NCBI RefSeq assembly: GCF_001984215.1
Contig: NZ_CP019420.1
Location: 434,001-498,000 of the forward strand
Source of the DNA: Mycobacterium sp. MS1601
GTDB lineage: Bacteria > Actinomycetota > Actinomycetes > Mycobacteriales > Mycobacteriaceae
Reading direction: 5' to 3'
DNA: 64,000 bases
Shown here: positions 1-9,177 of the stretch, in pieces
Layout of the letters: every line of letters begins with the position of its first letter
How positions within the stretch are numbered: the first letter of the stretch is position 1
Notes under the pieces: generated by a model
What the model saw: only the letters and a program-made list of their open reading frames with translations
What the model was told of the DNA's origin: nothing
Databases searched by the model: none
Position numbers and translations under genes: made by a program

Positions 1-923
1 GGATTGTCCGAGCAGACCACAAAATCGCTGCCGCCCTTGTCGGTGGTGACACCGAATGGAACCTGCTGCGCTGCCCAGGTTCCGTCGAGCACGGAAGACA
101 CGGCGTATTCGATCTCGGTACCGATGTCGGTTCGGACGTAACCGGCGTAGACACCGGCACATTCACCGGGGATCGGGCCGCCGATCATCCGGTTGCCGGA
201 TTCGGCGGCCGCCTGTTCCATGCCCTGCTTGCCGAGGTTGACGATCTGCCCCAGAACGTCGGCGCCGCTGGCGTAGGCGGTGCCCGCGGCCTGTTTGGCT
301 TTGGCGGGGTCGTTGAAATCACCGACGTATTGCGGTGCCAGTACGGTGACATCCGGCCGCGTGAACTGGGCTCCATTGCCGAATGCCTTGGCCGCGTTGA
401 CGATCGCAGGTAGTTCCACGCCGCCGATGAATCCGACCGTGCCGGTCTGCGACAGCGCCGCTGCGGCGGCTCCGGACAGGAATTCGGCCTCGGCCTGCTG
501 GGGGTCGTAGTAGGCCAGGTTGGGCATCGGTTCGGCGTCGGAGGGGCCGCCGATTTCGACGAACTTGACGTCGGGGAATTGTGGGGCGATCTTGCGGACG
601 TCAGCGTCGGTCTGCCCGCCGACCGAGATCACGAGGTCGTTCTCCGAGGCGAAACGCTGCAACGCCTGCTGGTAGTCGGCGGCGGCCACCTGCTCGACAT
701 AGCTGAGGTCCACCTGGTCGCCGTACTTCTGCGCCAGGCGCTCGTATCCGAGGTAACCCGACTGCATGAAGCCGGTGTCGTTGACGGACCCCGGCAGGAA
801 CACCCCCACCGAGAGTGCGTCGTTGTCGGCGCCGGTGCCGGCGGAGCCGCAGGCGGTGATGCCGATGGCCAGCGCGGCGACTGTGACCAGGGTCGATGCG
901 GTGCGCGGGACGGAAATCTTCAT
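1..923 (-). CDS. BMP-family ABC transporter substrate-binding lipoprotein (C-terminus cut by window edge)
   Basis: About 307 residues are visible; the gene runs off the window at base 1. The N-terminus is a lipoprotein signal: charged MKISVPR, a hydrophobic run, then the lipobox I-T-A-C with the lipidated Cys at about residue 25. The mature part has the Bmp/Med/PnrA pattern (GVFLPGSVNDTGF, later YVEQVAAADYQQAL, then VGFIGG), the fold that binds purine nucleosides or related ligands outside the membrane for ABC import. The rest of the transporter must lie to the left of the window. It is transcribed divergently from a GntR regulator, and the shared 5' region carries two copies of a GGTATACCGTTA site. 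The ligand cannot be read from the sequence. Confidence 0.88.
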   Translation of the reverse strand, partial: MKISVPRTASTLVTVAALAIGITACGSAGTGADNDALSVGVFLPGSVNDTGFMQSGYLGYERLAQKYGDQVDLSYVEQVAAADYQQALQRFASENDLVISVGGQTDADVRKIAPQFPDVKFVEIGGPSDAEPMPNLAYYDPQQAEAEFLSGAAAAALSQTGTVGFIGGVELPAIVNAAKAFGNGAQFTRPDVTVLAPQYVGDFNDPAKAKQAAGTAYASGADVLGQIVNLGKQGMEQAAAESGNRMIGGPIPGECAGVYAGYVRTDIGTEIEYAVSSVLDGTWAAQQVPFGVTTDKGGSDFVVCSDN

Positions 924-956
924 CTGAGTTCTCCCAGCTTCGTGGCTACCTCGTAG

Positions 957-970
957 CGGTATACCGTTAT
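957..970. promoter_or_regulatory. Candidate GntR operator, copy 1
   Basis: The stretch CGGTATACCG is a perfect 10-bp palindrome, followed by TTAT. It lies 34 bp upstream of the lipoprotein start. The 12-mer GGTATACCGTTA (958-969) recurs at 1030-1041, next to the GntR gene. This is inferred to be an operator from position and repetition; binding is not shown. Confidence 0.6.
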
Positions 971-1028
971 GAGAAGCATTGGCCCGACCTATTTCCACAC
1001 GGTTAACCGGCGGTAAGAATCGAGTTAC

Positions 1029-1041
1029 TGGTATACCGTTA
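1029..1041. promoter_or_regulatory. Candidate GntR operator, copy 2
   Basis: Second copy of GGTATACCGTTA (1030-1041), with palindromic core GGTATACC, 72 bp from the first copy and about 50 bp upstream of the regulator start. Two sites in a divergent promoter fit autoregulation plus control of the transporter gene. Confidence 0.6.
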
Positions 1042-1092
1042 AGCCCCTCACCGTTATGCTGATGAGGCCCGATGAGAAAGGGAGGGACGACT

Positions 1093-1809
1093 GTGACGAC
1101 CGCGGTCACCGAGGAAGCCCGGAAATCCCTGCGAGAACGCGCCTACGACGAACTGCGTGCACGCATCGTGGGGCTGGAATTGGCACCGGGCACCCGCCTG
1201 ATCGAACGGGATCTCGCCGAAGAGCTGGCGGTGTCCCGGATTCCGTTGCGCGAGGCCATGCAGCGGCTACAACAGGACGGTCTGGTGGTCGTGGTGCCGC
1301 GCCAGGGCGCCATCGTCTCCCCCTTCACCGTCGACGATGTCCGCGACCTGTTCGACGTCCGCGAGAGCCTGGAGGTGCTGGCCGCCCGCCTGGCGGCCGA
1401 ACGCGCCGATCAGGCCGGGCTCGATGCACTCGAAGCGCAACTGGACACCGCCCGCCACGCGACCAGGAACAAAGACCGGCCTGCCATCGCCGCGGCCAAC
1501 GCCGGATTCCACACCATCATCATCGACCTGGCCGCCAATCCGCTGCTCGAGTCGATCCTGCGGCCACTGGGTGCCCGCACCCAGTGGTTGTTCCACCTCA
1601 CCGGCGACCGCGACCCCGGCGTGCAGTGCCAGGAACACGAGGAACTGCTGGCCGCCATCGCGGCCCACGATCCAGACCGGGCCGCCGAATCCGCGTTCCA
1701 CCATGTGCATTCAGGCCGCGACGCCAGCTTGGCCATGGCCGCCGAATGGTCCAGGCCGGACCTCGATCCCGTCGCGCTGACCAAGAGCAGGCGGCGCGGC
1801 CAGGGCTAG
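1093..1809 (+). CDS. GntR-family transcriptional regulator (FCD/FadR subfamily)
   Basis: The protein has 238 residues: an N-terminal winged helix (SLRERAYDELRARI, then LAEELAVSRIPLREAMQRL, then the wing VVVVPRQGAIV) followed by an all-helical FCD effector domain. Histidines that usually hold the FCD metal are visible in NAGFHTII, QEHEELL and AFHHVHSGR. GTG at 1093 is chosen because AGGGAGG lies about 8 bases upstream; an in-frame ATG at 1072 would contain that ribosome-binding site. The gene is divergent from the lipoprotein gene and shares two candidate operators with it, so a local metabolite-responsive repressor is the simplest reading. The ligand is unknown. Confidence 0.88.
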   Translation: MTTAVTEEARKSLRERAYDELRARIVGLELAPGTRLIERDLAEELAVSRIPLREAMQRLQQDGLVVVVPRQGAIVSPFTVDDVRDLFDVRESLEVLAARLAAERADQAGLDALEAQLDTARHATRNKDRPAIAAANAGFHTIIIDLAANPLLESILRPLGARTQWLFHLTGDRDPGVQCQEHEELLAAIAAHDPDRAAESAFHHVHSGRDASLAMAAEWSRPDLDPVALTKSRRRGQG

Positions 1810-1901
1810 CCTCGGCTTCCCACGATCATTGGCGGCCAGGGCATCTGATGTCCCGGAAGCGAGACACCACAATCTCGGCCCGGCTTGTTAGCGTGGGAAC
1901 C

Positions 1902-2681
1902 ATGTCATCGACCCTCTGGTCAGCCGGCCGCTACGAAGCCGTGGCCCAGCAGATAGCTCCCATCGCCGAGCAGGTGGTGGCCACCCTCGATGCGAAGTCA
2001 GGTCTGGCCGGAAGCACCGTCGTGGACCTGGCATGCGGCACCGGCAGCGCCGCCATCGCCGCAGCCCGCAAGGGCGCGACAGTCACCGCACTCGACATCA
2101 CTCCTGAGCTCGTTGCTCTGGGTGAGCAGAAGGCAGACGCCGTAGGGGTGAGCGTGGACTGGCGCACCGGCGACGCGTCAGACACTGGGCTACCGGCCGG
2201 GTCCTTCGATGCAGCGGTGTCGAACATGGGCATCATCTTCGTGGAGCCGGGCAGCCAGGTGGCCGAGCTGGCCCGTCTGCTGAAATCCGGTGGTGTACTG
2301 GCATTTTCCTCCTGGGTACGCGATAGCGTGAACCCGTTTTTCGACCCCATCGTGGCGACGCTGGGTGCTCCACCCGCGCGTGGGTACTCCCCGGACCAGT
2401 GGGGTGATCAGGCTGTCGCCGGGCAACGTCTGGCAGCCGACTTCGACGAGGTGAGCTTCCAGCTGGGCAAGCACCCCTGGCGGTTCGAATCACAAGCCGC
2501 GGCACTGGCATTCGTCACCGACGAGTCACCCATGCACGTCGACATCTTCAGCCGTCTCGACGCCGACAAGTCAGCCGCGTTGCGAACGGCGTTCAGTGAC
2601 GCGCTGGAAACTCAGACCGGCGCCGACGGATCGGTTGCCTTCGACGCGTCCTACGTGGTGGTGACCGCCAGGCGACGGTGA
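1902..2681 (+). CDS. SAM-dependent class I methyltransferase
   Basis: The protein has 259 residues and a Rossmann-type SAM-binding core: motif I VVDLACGTGSAAIAAA near residue 45, an acidic residue closing strand 2 in TALDITPEL, then WRTGDASDTGLPAGSFDAAVSNMGIIFV and LLKSGGVLAFSSW. This is the Methyltransf_11/25 pattern of small-molecule methyltransferases. The substrate cannot be told. ATG 1902 is chosen; an in-frame ATG at 1848 would add 18 residues that do not look like part of the domain. The frame is also open upstream through the GntR gene, but that stretch is read in another frame there. The gene converges on the SRAP gene with one base between them. Confidence 0.8.
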   Translation: MSSTLWSAGRYEAVAQQIAPIAEQVVATLDAKSGLAGSTVVDLACGTGSAAIAAARKGATVTALDITPELVALGEQKADAVGVSVDWRTGDASDTGLPAGSFDAAVSNMGIIFVEPGSQVAELARLLKSGGVLAFSSWVRDSVNPFFDPIVATLGAPPARGYSPDQWGDQAVAGQRLAADFDEVSFQLGKHPWRFESQAAALAFVTDESPMHVDIFSRLDADKSAALRTAFSDALETQTGADGSVAFDASYVVVTARRR

Positions 2682-2682
2682 C

Positions 2683-3447
2683 TCACAGCAGCACACCCTG
2701 CTCGGGCTGCGGCTGCGCCGGCTCGATCAGTTCCGGGCCGTTGTTGCGGATGCTGTTCACCAAGGTGGAGACCTCGCGGATGGCGATCCGGTCCAGATCG
2801 CCGTGGCCACGCAGCAGGCCCTCGTCCACCGGGGCATCGGGATCGAGCCAGCGGTCCCAGTCGGCGGCACTGATGGTCAGCGGCATGCGGTCGTGGATCT
2901 CGGCGAGCGGACCCGCGGAGTCGGTGGTGATGATGGTGCAGCTGACCAGCGGCTCGCTGTCCTTCGGCGCGCCCGTGGGCCGCCAGGTGGACCACAGCCC
3001 TGCCATGAACAGCAACTCGCCGTCCTGGCCGTACATGTAGAACGGCGTCTTGGGCGCCTTCTTGCCTGAGGCCGCCTCACCGTTGGGCCGCCACTCATAC
3101 CAGCCGTCCATCGGAATCAGACAGCGCTTGTTCTTGGCCGAATTCCGGAACGCCGGTGATTCGGTGATCTTTTCCGAGCGGGCGTTGATCAGCAACGGTC
3201 CCTTGTTGTCCGGGCTGCCGTCCTCGGCCGTCTTCACCCATGGTGGGACCAAGCCCCAGCGCATGGAGCGCACCCGCCGCGTCGACTGGTCTCCGGGCTC
3301 GGAGTGCCGCTTGACCACCGTGGTGATGGTCTGGGTAGGCGCGGTGTTGAAGTTCGGGCCCGCAGACTTGTCCGTGGCTTCGTCGAGCGCCTTGATCTTC
3401 TCGGCCAGCAGGGCGGGGTCGGTGGTGACTGCGAAACGTCCACACAT
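2683..3447 (-). CDS. SRAP-domain DNA-protein crosslink protein (YedK/HMCES family)
   Basis: The protein has 254 residues. The family forms a thiazolidine crosslink between Cys2 and abasic sites in single-stranded DNA, shielding them during replication. The start must be the ATG at 3447 because it places Cys at position 2 (MCGRF). Other conserved active-site parts are visible: MRWGLVPPW, the Asn in INARSE, the Glu in MDGWYEW and the His in IHDRMP. It corresponds to M. tuberculosis Rv3226c. It is divergent from aroA with 36 bp between the starts, so the two promoters must overlap. Confidence 0.93.
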   Translation of the reverse strand: MCGRFAVTTDPALLAEKIKALDEATDKSAGPNFNTAPTQTITTVVKRHSEPGDQSTRRVRSMRWGLVPPWVKTAEDGSPDNKGPLLINARSEKITESPAFRNSAKNKRCLIPMDGWYEWRPNGEAASGKKAPKTPFYMYGQDGELLFMAGLWSTWRPTGAPKDSEPLVSCTIITTDSAGPLAEIHDRMPLTISAADWDRWLDPDAPVDEGLLRGHGDLDRIAIREVSTLVNSIRNNGPELIEPAQPQPEQGVLL

Positions 3448-3483
3448 GAACACCATGGTTGCAGAAACGACCGACAAGGCAGT

Positions 3484-4779
3484 ATGGACGCCGTGACGAC
3501 ATGGACGGCCCCCTGCACTCCGACGCCCGTGCACGCCACCGTCGCGATCCCGGGCTCGAAATCACTGACCAACCGCACCCTGATCCTGGCGGCGGTGGCC
3601 GCCGCGCAGGGTGCTGGCAGCTCAACCATCAGCGGCGCACTGCGCAGCCGCGACACCGACCTGATGATCGGCGCACTGCGCACCCTGGGCCTGACCGTCG
3701 AGGGGGACGGTGCCGAGTTGACCGTCAGCGGCGGCCTGTCCCCCGCCGACGGCGCCACCGTCGACTGCGGCCTGGCGGGCACCGTGCTGCGATTCGTGCC
3801 GCCACTGGCCGCCCTGAGCACCTCCGCCGTGGTGTTCGACGGTGACGAGTACGCCCGCAAACGCCCCATTGCGCCCCTGCTTGGCGCGCTGCGCACACTG
3901 GGCGTGGACGTCGACGCCGACGGCATGCCCTTCCGGGTGACCGGAGCGGGTGCGGTCAAGGGCGGCACCGTCGACATCGACGCGTCGGCCTCCTCGCAGT
4001 TCGTCTCGGGACTGCTGCTCTCGGGTGCCGCGTTCGACGAGGGCCTGACGGTGGTGCACACCGGCGACTCGCTGCCGTCGATGCCACACATCGCCATGAC
4101 GACGACCATGCTGCGCCAAGCCGGCGTCGAGGTCGACGATTCGAGGCCGAACCGCTGGCACATCCCGCCGGGACAGGTGGCAGCGCGGCACTGGGACGTC
4201 GAACCCGACTTGTCGAATGCGGTGCCGTTCCTGGCTGCCGCTGTGGTCTCCGGCGGCATCGTGCGCATCGCCGGCTGGCCCACCCCCAGCCTGCAGCCCG
4301 CCGACACCATCCTGCGGTTGCTGGGGATGCTGAACTCCACCGCCAGCCACGCCGACAACCACCTGGAGATCTCCGGGTCGGCCCATTACGACGGCTTCGA
4401 CGTCGATCTGCGTGACGTCGGCGAGCTGACGCCGGCAGTGGCAGTGCTGGCCGCCCTTGCCACCCCGGGTTCGGTGTCACGGTTGCGGGGTGTGGCACAT
4501 CTGCGCGGGCACGAAACCGACCGACTGGCCGCGCTCACCGCGGAGCTCAACGGCCTGGGTGGTGACTGCCGGGAGACCGACGACGGTCTCGAGATCACCG
4601 CCACCGTGATGCACGGCGGCACCTGGCATTCCTACGCCGATCACCGGATGGCGACGGCGGGTGCACTCGTCGGCCTGCGGGTACCTGGCGTCGAGGTCGA
4701 CGACATCGAGACCACCTCGAAGACGCTGCCGGACTTCCCGGCGATGTGGGCCGACATGTTGGCCGGCCAGGACTTCTGA
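3484..4779 (+). CDS. aroA: 3-phosphoshikimate 1-carboxyvinyltransferase (EPSP synthase)
   Basis: The protein has 431 residues. It joins phosphoenolpyruvate to shikimate 3-phosphate in the shikimate pathway (cytosol). Hallmarks are [10 protein letters not shown] near the N-terminus, GLAGTVLRF, the basic RKRPIAPLL loop, and [12 protein letters not shown] near the C-terminus with the DHRMA signature. ATG 3484 gives the expected N-terminus; the frame stays open further upstream but runs antisense to the SRAP gene. rsgA follows 16 bp downstream, as in M. tuberculosis (Rv3227-Rv3228), so they are probably co-transcribed. Confidence 0.97.
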   Translation: MDAVTTWTAPCTPTPVHATVAIPGSKSLTNRTLILAAVAAAQGAGSSTISGALRSRDTDLMIGALRTLGLTVEGDGAELTVSGGLSPADGATVDCGLAGTVLRFVPPLAALSTSAVVFDGDEYARKRPIAPLLGALRTLGVDVDADGMPFRVTGAGAVKGGTVDIDASASSQFVSGLLLSGAAFDEGLTVVHTGDSLPSMPHIAMTTTMLRQAGVEVDDSRPNRWHIPPGQVAARHWDVEPDLSNAVPFLAAAVVSGGIVRIAGWPTPSLQPADTILRLLGMLNSTASHADNHLEISGSAHYDGFDVDLRDVGELTPAVAVLAALATPGSVSRLRGVAHLRGHETDRLAALTAELNGLGGDCRETDDGLEITATVMHGGTWHSYADHRMATAGALVGLRVPGVEVDDIETTSKTLPDFPAMWADMLAGQDF

Positions 4780-4795
4780 CAGGCATGAACGCACG

Positions 4796-5773
4796 TTGAG
4801 CGCTCGCGAGTACGACGAGTCCGATGTCCGGGTGCGCCCGGGCAAGGGCTCACGACCGCGCACCAAGAACCGCCCCGATCACGCCGACGCCCGCAGCGCC
4901 ATGGTGATCACCGTGGACCGCGGGCGATGGGGCTGCGTGCTCGACGGCGACCCCGCTGCGCCGGTGACCGCGATGCGCGCCCGGGAACTCGGTCGCACCC
5001 CGATCGTCGTCGGCGACGACGTCGACGTCGTGGGCGATCTGTCCGGTCGGCCGGACACCCTGGCCCGCATCGTGCGGCGCGGTGAACGGCGAACGGTGTT
5101 GCGCCGCACCGCCGATGACACCGACCCCACCGAACGTGTGGTGGTGGCCAACGCTGATCAGCTGTTGATCGTGGTGGCGCTGGCCGACCCGCCACCACGC
5201 ACCGGGTTCGTCGAGCGCTCGCTCATCGCTGCCTATGCCGGTGGGCTGCAACCGATCCTGTGCCTGACGAAGAGCGATCTGGCTGCGCCCGAGCCGTTCG
5301 CGGCGCAGTTCGCCGATCTGGAGTTGACGGTCATCACCGCAGGACGTGACGACCCGCTGGAACAGGTGCAGCCGCTGTTGACGGACCGGTTGACCGTCCT
5401 GCTGGGCCACTCCGGCGTTGGCAAGTCTACGCTGGTGAATCGCCTTGTCCCGGATGCCTTTCGCGCCACCGGTGACGTCTCGGGTGTCGGCAAGGGCAAA
5501 CACACCTCCACGCAGTCGATCGCGCTGCCACTCCATGACGGCGGCTGGGTGGTGGACACCCCGGGAATCCGCTCGTTCGGGCTGGCCCACATCCAGCCCG
5601 ACGACGTGCTGCTGGCGTTCTCGGATCTGGCCGAGGCCATCGAGGACTGCCCGCGCGGCTGCGGACACATGGGTCCGCCGGCCGATCCCGAGTGCGCACT
5701 CGACGCCTTGAGCGGAGCCGCCGCGGCGCGGGTGAACGCCGCACGACGGCTGTTGACCGTCCTGGCTGGTTAG
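4796..5773 (+). CDS. rsgA: Ribosome small subunit-dependent GTPase A
   Basis: The protein has 325 residues. RsgA is a circularly permuted GTPase that proofreads 30S subunit maturation. In order: an N-terminal OB-fold region, G4 as TKSDL, G1 (P-loop) GHSGVGKST, G3 DTPGI, and a C-terminal zinc knuckle with Cys and His in CPRGCGHMGPPADPEC. The permuted G4-G1-G3 order is diagnostic. No ATG or GTG starts the frame before the conserved N-terminus, so TTG 4796 is used; the ribosome-binding site is weak. It lies 16 bp after aroA. Confidence 0.93.
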   Translation: MSAREYDESDVRVRPGKGSRPRTKNRPDHADARSAMVITVDRGRWGCVLDGDPAAPVTAMRARELGRTPIVVGDDVDVVGDLSGRPDTLARIVRRGERRTVLRRTADDTDPTERVVVANADQLLIVVALADPPPRTGFVERSLIAAYAGGLQPILCLTKSDLAAPEPFAAQFADLELTVITAGRDDPLEQVQPLLTDRLTVLLGHSGVGKSTLVNRLVPDAFRATGDVSGVGKGKHTSTQSIALPLHDGGWVVDTPGIRSFGLAHIQPDDVLLAFSDLAEAIEDCPRGCGHMGPPADPECALDALSGAAAARVNAARRLLTVLAG

Positions 5774-5836
5774 CGCGGAGATCGCACCACGTAATATCTG
5801 CGCGACGCGACCGCACCGATGCCGAATGGAGGAACC

Positions 5837-7747
5837 ATGAACGCACACGTCGAGCAGCGAGAGTTTCAAGCAGAGGCCCGTCAGCTGCTGCAGTTGATGG
5901 TCCACTCGATCTACTCCAACAAAGATGCCTTCCTGCGGGAGTTGATCTCCAACGCCTCCGACGCCCTCGACAAGTTGCGGCTTGCCGCGTTCAGCGACAA
6001 AGACCTCGATGTCGACACCTCGGATCTGCACATCGATATCGAGATCGACAAGGCCGCGCGCACTCTCACCGTGCGGGACAACGGCATCGGCATGTCCCGT
6101 GACGAGGTGGTGAACCTGATCGGCACGCTCGCCAAGTCGGGCACCGCCGAATTGCGCCAGAAGCTGCGCGAGGCCAGGCAGCAGGGTGACACCGACGAAC
6201 TCATCGGGCAGTTCGGCGTGGGTTTCTACTCCACCTTCATGGTGGCCGACACCGTTGACCTGTTGACCCGCAAGGCCGGTGAGACCACGGCCACCCGCTG
6301 GCAGTCCAGCGGAGACGGCACCTACACCATCGAATCCGTCGAGCAGGCACCGCAGGGAACGTCGGTGACGCTGCAGCTGAAACCCGCCGACGCCGAGGAT
6401 GCGCTGCACGACTACACCACCGAGTCGAAGATCCGTGAGCTGGTCACCACGTACTCGGACTTCATCGCCTGGCCCATCCGCATGGAGGTCGAGAAAACCT
6501 CCTACGACGGAGATCAGCCGACCACCACCGTCGAGACCGCAACGCTCAATTCCATGACGGCGCTGTGGGCGAAACCCAAGAGCGAAGTCTCCGAAGAGGA
6601 GTACACGCAGTTCTACAGACACATCGCGCATGCCTGGGACACCCCGCTGGATGTCATCGCGATGAAGGCCGAAGGCACCTTCGAGTACCAGGCGCTGTTG
6701 TTCATCCCCTCTGCGGCCCCGTTCGACCTGTTCAACCGGGACGCTCGCACCGGCGTGCAGCTCTACGTCAAACGGGTGTTCATCATGGCCGACTGCGACG
6801 AGCTGATGCCGGAGTACCTGCGCTTCGTCAAAGGTGTCGTGGACGCGGCGGACATGTCGTTGAACGTCTCGCGCGAGATCCTGCAACGCGACCGGCAGAT
6901 CACCGTGATCCGACGCAGCCTGACGAAGAAAGTTCTCTCCGCGATCAAAGACCTGCAGACCAAGCGGCCTGAGGACTACCAGACTTTCTGGACCCAGTTC
7001 GGCCGGGTTCTCAAAGAGGGGTTGCTGTCCGATCCTGACAACCGCGACACCATTCTGGGAGTCTCGTCATTCGCATCAACCCACAGCGACGAGCAACCCA
7101 CCACGCTGGCCGCGTACGTCGACCGCATGAAGGACGGCCAGTCGCAGATCTTCTATGCCACCGGCGAGTCACGACAACAGCTGGAGCGCTCGCCACACCT
7201 CGAGGCGTTCAAAGCGAAAGGCTATGAGGTACTGCTGCTCACCGACCCGGTGGACGAAGTGTGGGTGGAGTCGGTACCCGAGTTCGACGGCAAGGCACTG
7301 CAGTCGGTGGCCAAGGGCGAAGTAGACCTCAGCGGAGACGATGAGTCAGAACAGGATTCAGATCGTGATCAGACTTTCGCCGCATTGTTGACTTGGCTCA
7401 AGGAGACCCTCGACGAGAACGTGAAAGAGGTCCGGCTGTCCACCCGGCTCACCGAATCCCCGGCGTGCCTGATCACCGACACCTTCGGCATCACCCCGTC
7501 GCTGGCGCGAATGTACCGCGCCTCGGGCCAGGAGGTTCCCGTGGGCAAACGCATTCTGGAATTGAATCCCAACCACGACCTGGTCATCGGTCTGCAGCGG
7601 GCGTTGTCCGAGCGGCCAGATGAACCAGAGCTCACCGAGACCGCCGAGTTGCTCTATGGCACAGCGCTTCTGGCAGAGGGTGGAGCGCTCGACGATCCGG
7701 CCAGGTTCGCCGCCCTGCTGGCAGGCAGGCTGGCGCGCACGGTGTAG
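5837..7747 (+). CDS. htpG: Hsp90-type molecular chaperone HtpG
   Basis: The protein has 636 residues, the usual bacterial Hsp90 length. The N-terminal GHKL ATPase domain shows RELISNASDALDKLR (catalytic Glu near 35, Asn near 39), DNGIGM and GQFGVGFYS. The middle domain follows, and the C-terminal dimerisation domain ends near PDEPELTETAELLYG. GGAGG at 5828-5832 supports ATG 5837. It acts as a cytosolic ATP-driven chaperone. In M. tuberculosis htpG is elsewhere (Rv2299c), so its position between rsgA and desA3 is a lineage difference. A strong hairpin follows the stop. Confidence 0.97.
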   Translation: MNAHVEQREFQAEARQLLQLMVHSIYSNKDAFLRELISNASDALDKLRLAAFSDKDLDVDTSDLHIDIEIDKAARTLTVRDNGIGMSRDEVVNLIGTLAKSGTAELRQKLREARQQGDTDELIGQFGVGFYSTFMVADTVDLLTRKAGETTATRWQSSGDGTYTIESVEQAPQGTSVTLQLKPADAEDALHDYTTESKIRELVTTYSDFIAWPIRMEVEKTSYDGDQPTTTVETATLNSMTALWAKPKSEVSEEEYTQFYRHIAHAWDTPLDVIAMKAEGTFEYQALLFIPSAAPFDLFNRDARTGVQLYVKRVFIMADCDELMPEYLRFVKGVVDAADMSLNVSREILQRDRQITVIRRSLTKKVLSAIKDLQTKRPEDYQTFWTQFGRVLKEGLLSDPDNRDTILGVSSFASTHSDEQPTTLAAYVDRMKDGQSQIFYATGESRQQLERSPHLEAFKAKGYEVLLLTDPVDEVWVESVPEFDGKALQSVAKGEVDLSGDDESEQDSDRDQTFAALLTWLKETLDENVKEVRLSTRLTESPACLITDTFGITPSLARMYRASGQEVPVGKRILELNPNHDLVIGLQRALSERPDEPELTETAELLYGTALLAEGGALDDPARFAALLAGRLARTV

Positions 7748-7761
7748 GTCGAAGGGGTCAA

Positions 7762-7806
7762 GACCAAAGCCGCCCCGGTTCTCGAGGAACCGGGGCGGCT
7801 TTGGTC
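7762..7806. terminator. Bidirectional hairpin terminator between htpG and desA3
   Basis: A perfect 20-bp stem (7762-7781 with 7787-7806) closes a 5-base loop TCGAG. The stem is GC-rich in the middle and ends in GACCAAAG/CTTTGGTC. It sits between the two convergent stops (7747 and 7823), so it can end transcription from both sides. Confidence 0.85.
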
Positions 7807-7822
7807 GTTCAGGCGGGCGAGC

Positions 7823-9109
7823 TCAGGCGGTCTTGCGCTCCTCGAGCACGTCGACCTCCTGGCGCTTGCCACCGGACCTGCGCCACTTGCGCACCGTCGC
7901 GATGGCCGTCTTGAGTCCGCGACGGCGACCCGAGGCGGCATCGACGCCGGCGAACTCCGGCCCCAGCTCGGCGAACATCCGCTCGCTGCGAGTCTCCGGC
8001 GCATTGTCGGCGGTGTCGCGCAGATACTTGTTGGGCAGCGACAGCTTGGCGATGGTGCGCCAGGACTTGGCGTACTGCACCAGGAACGACCCGGTGGTGT
8101 AGGGCAGGTCGTATTTGTCGCAGATCTCCTTGACCCGGATCGACACCTCGTAGTACCGGTTGCTGGGCAGGTCCGGGAACAAGTGGTGCTCGATCTGGTG
8201 GCACAGGTTGCCGCTCATGAAACGCAGCACCGGACCGTTTTTGAAGTTGGCGCTGCCCAGCATCTGACGCAGGTACCACTGGCCCTTGGACTCGCCCACC
8301 ATGTCGGTCTTGGTGAACTTCTCCGCACCGTCGGGGAAGTGGCCGCAGAAGATCACGGCGTTGGCCCAGACGTTGCGGATGATGTTGGCCACCGCGTTCG
8401 CCTTGGCGGTCGACTTGAACGTTGCGCCCGGGGACAGCGACGTCAGCGCCGGATAGGCCACGTAGTCCTTGACCACCTGCGCACCGGCCTTGGCGCCGAA
8501 CTCACGCAACCGCTCCAGGGTGGCGGCGCGGTCGTCGCGCCCCTTGGAGATCTTGCCGAGCTCCAGGTGCTGCAGTCCGACACCCCACTCGAAGAACGCG
8601 CAGAGCACCGTGTTGTAGAAGAGGTTGCCCAGGTTGAACGGGCTCCACTTCTGGTCACGGGTGACGCGGATCAGGCCGTAGCCCACGTCGTCGTCCATCC
8701 CGAGGATGTTCGTGTACTTGTGGTGCATGAAGTTGTGGGTGAACCGCCAGTGCTTGGACGCCCCGCTCATGTCCCACTCCCAGCTGGAGGAGTGAATCTC
8801 GGGGTCGTTCATCCAGTCCCACTGGCCGTGCATGACGTTGTGGCCGATCTCCATGTTCTCGATGATCTTGGCCACGCCGAGGGTGGCGGTACCTGCCCAC
8901 CACGCCTTGCGGTTCGAGCTGGCGGTCAACATGAGGCGACCGGCGAGTTCAAGCGCGCGCTGCGCGGCGATGGTGCGCCGGATGTAGCGGGCATCGCGTT
9001 CCCCGCGGGAATCCTCGATGTCCTGCCGGATGGTGTCGAGCTCGCGACCCAGGCTCTCGATGTCCGCATCAGTGAGATGCGCGAATTCTGGAACGTCAGT
9101 GATAGCCAT
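7823..9109 (-). CDS. desA3: Membrane acyl-CoA delta-9 (stearoyl-CoA) desaturase DesA3
   Basis: The protein has 428 residues. The family inserts a cis double bond into stearoyl-CoA at the membrane, using a di-iron centre and an NADPH-dependent oxidoreductase. Histidine boxes are visible as GHNVMHG (H90, H94), THNFMHHKYTN (H125, H129, H130) and CHQIEHHLFPD (H305, H309, H310). ATG 9109 is preceded by GGAGGG. It corresponds to M. tuberculosis Rv3229c. Its probable electron donor is encoded directly upstream, but a 68-bp gap with a strong palindrome suggests desA3 also has its own regulated promoter. Confidence 0.93.
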   Translation of the reverse strand: MAITDVPEFAHLTDADIESLGRELDTIRQDIEDSRGERDARYIRRTIAAQRALELAGRLMLTASSNRKAWWAGTATLGVAKIIENMEIGHNVMHGQWDWMNDPEIHSSSWEWDMSGASKHWRFTHNFMHHKYTNILGMDDDVGYGLIRVTRDQKWSPFNLGNLFYNTVLCAFFEWGVGLQHLELGKISKGRDDRAATLERLREFGAKAGAQVVKDYVAYPALTSLSPGATFKSTAKANAVANIIRNVWANAVIFCGHFPDGAEKFTKTDMVGESKGQWYLRQMLGSANFKNGPVLRFMSGNLCHQIEHHLFPDLPSNRYYEVSIRVKEICDKYDLPYTTGSFLVQYAKSWRTIAKLSLPNKYLRDTADNAPETRSERMFAELGPEFAGVDAASGRRRGLKTAIATVRKWRRSGGKRQEVDVLEERKTA

Positions 9110-9140
9110 TGTTGCCCTCCTTCCGGGTTCCTACGCTAGC

Positions 9141-9164
9141 GTAACCTACGATGCCGTAGGTTAC
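9141..9164. promoter_or_regulatory. Operator palindrome upstream of desA3
   Basis: Perfect inverted repeat: GTAACCTACG, spacer ATGC, CGTAGGTTAC. The size and spacing are typical of a TetR-family operator. The left arm recurs exactly upstream of the reductase gene at 10342. The regulator is not encoded next to it and cannot be named from this sequence. Confidence 0.75.
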
Positions 9165-9177
9165 TAGTCAGTAAATG

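Noticed and set aside
1056..1901. N-terminal extension of the methyltransferase through the GntR gene
   Set aside because: The frame is open but the region is clearly coded as GntR in another frame; the methyltransferase fold begins at 1902.
4850..6886. Long minus-strand frame opposite rsgA and htpG
   Set aside because: Antisense to two clear genes, no recognisable motif, composition of a shadow frame.
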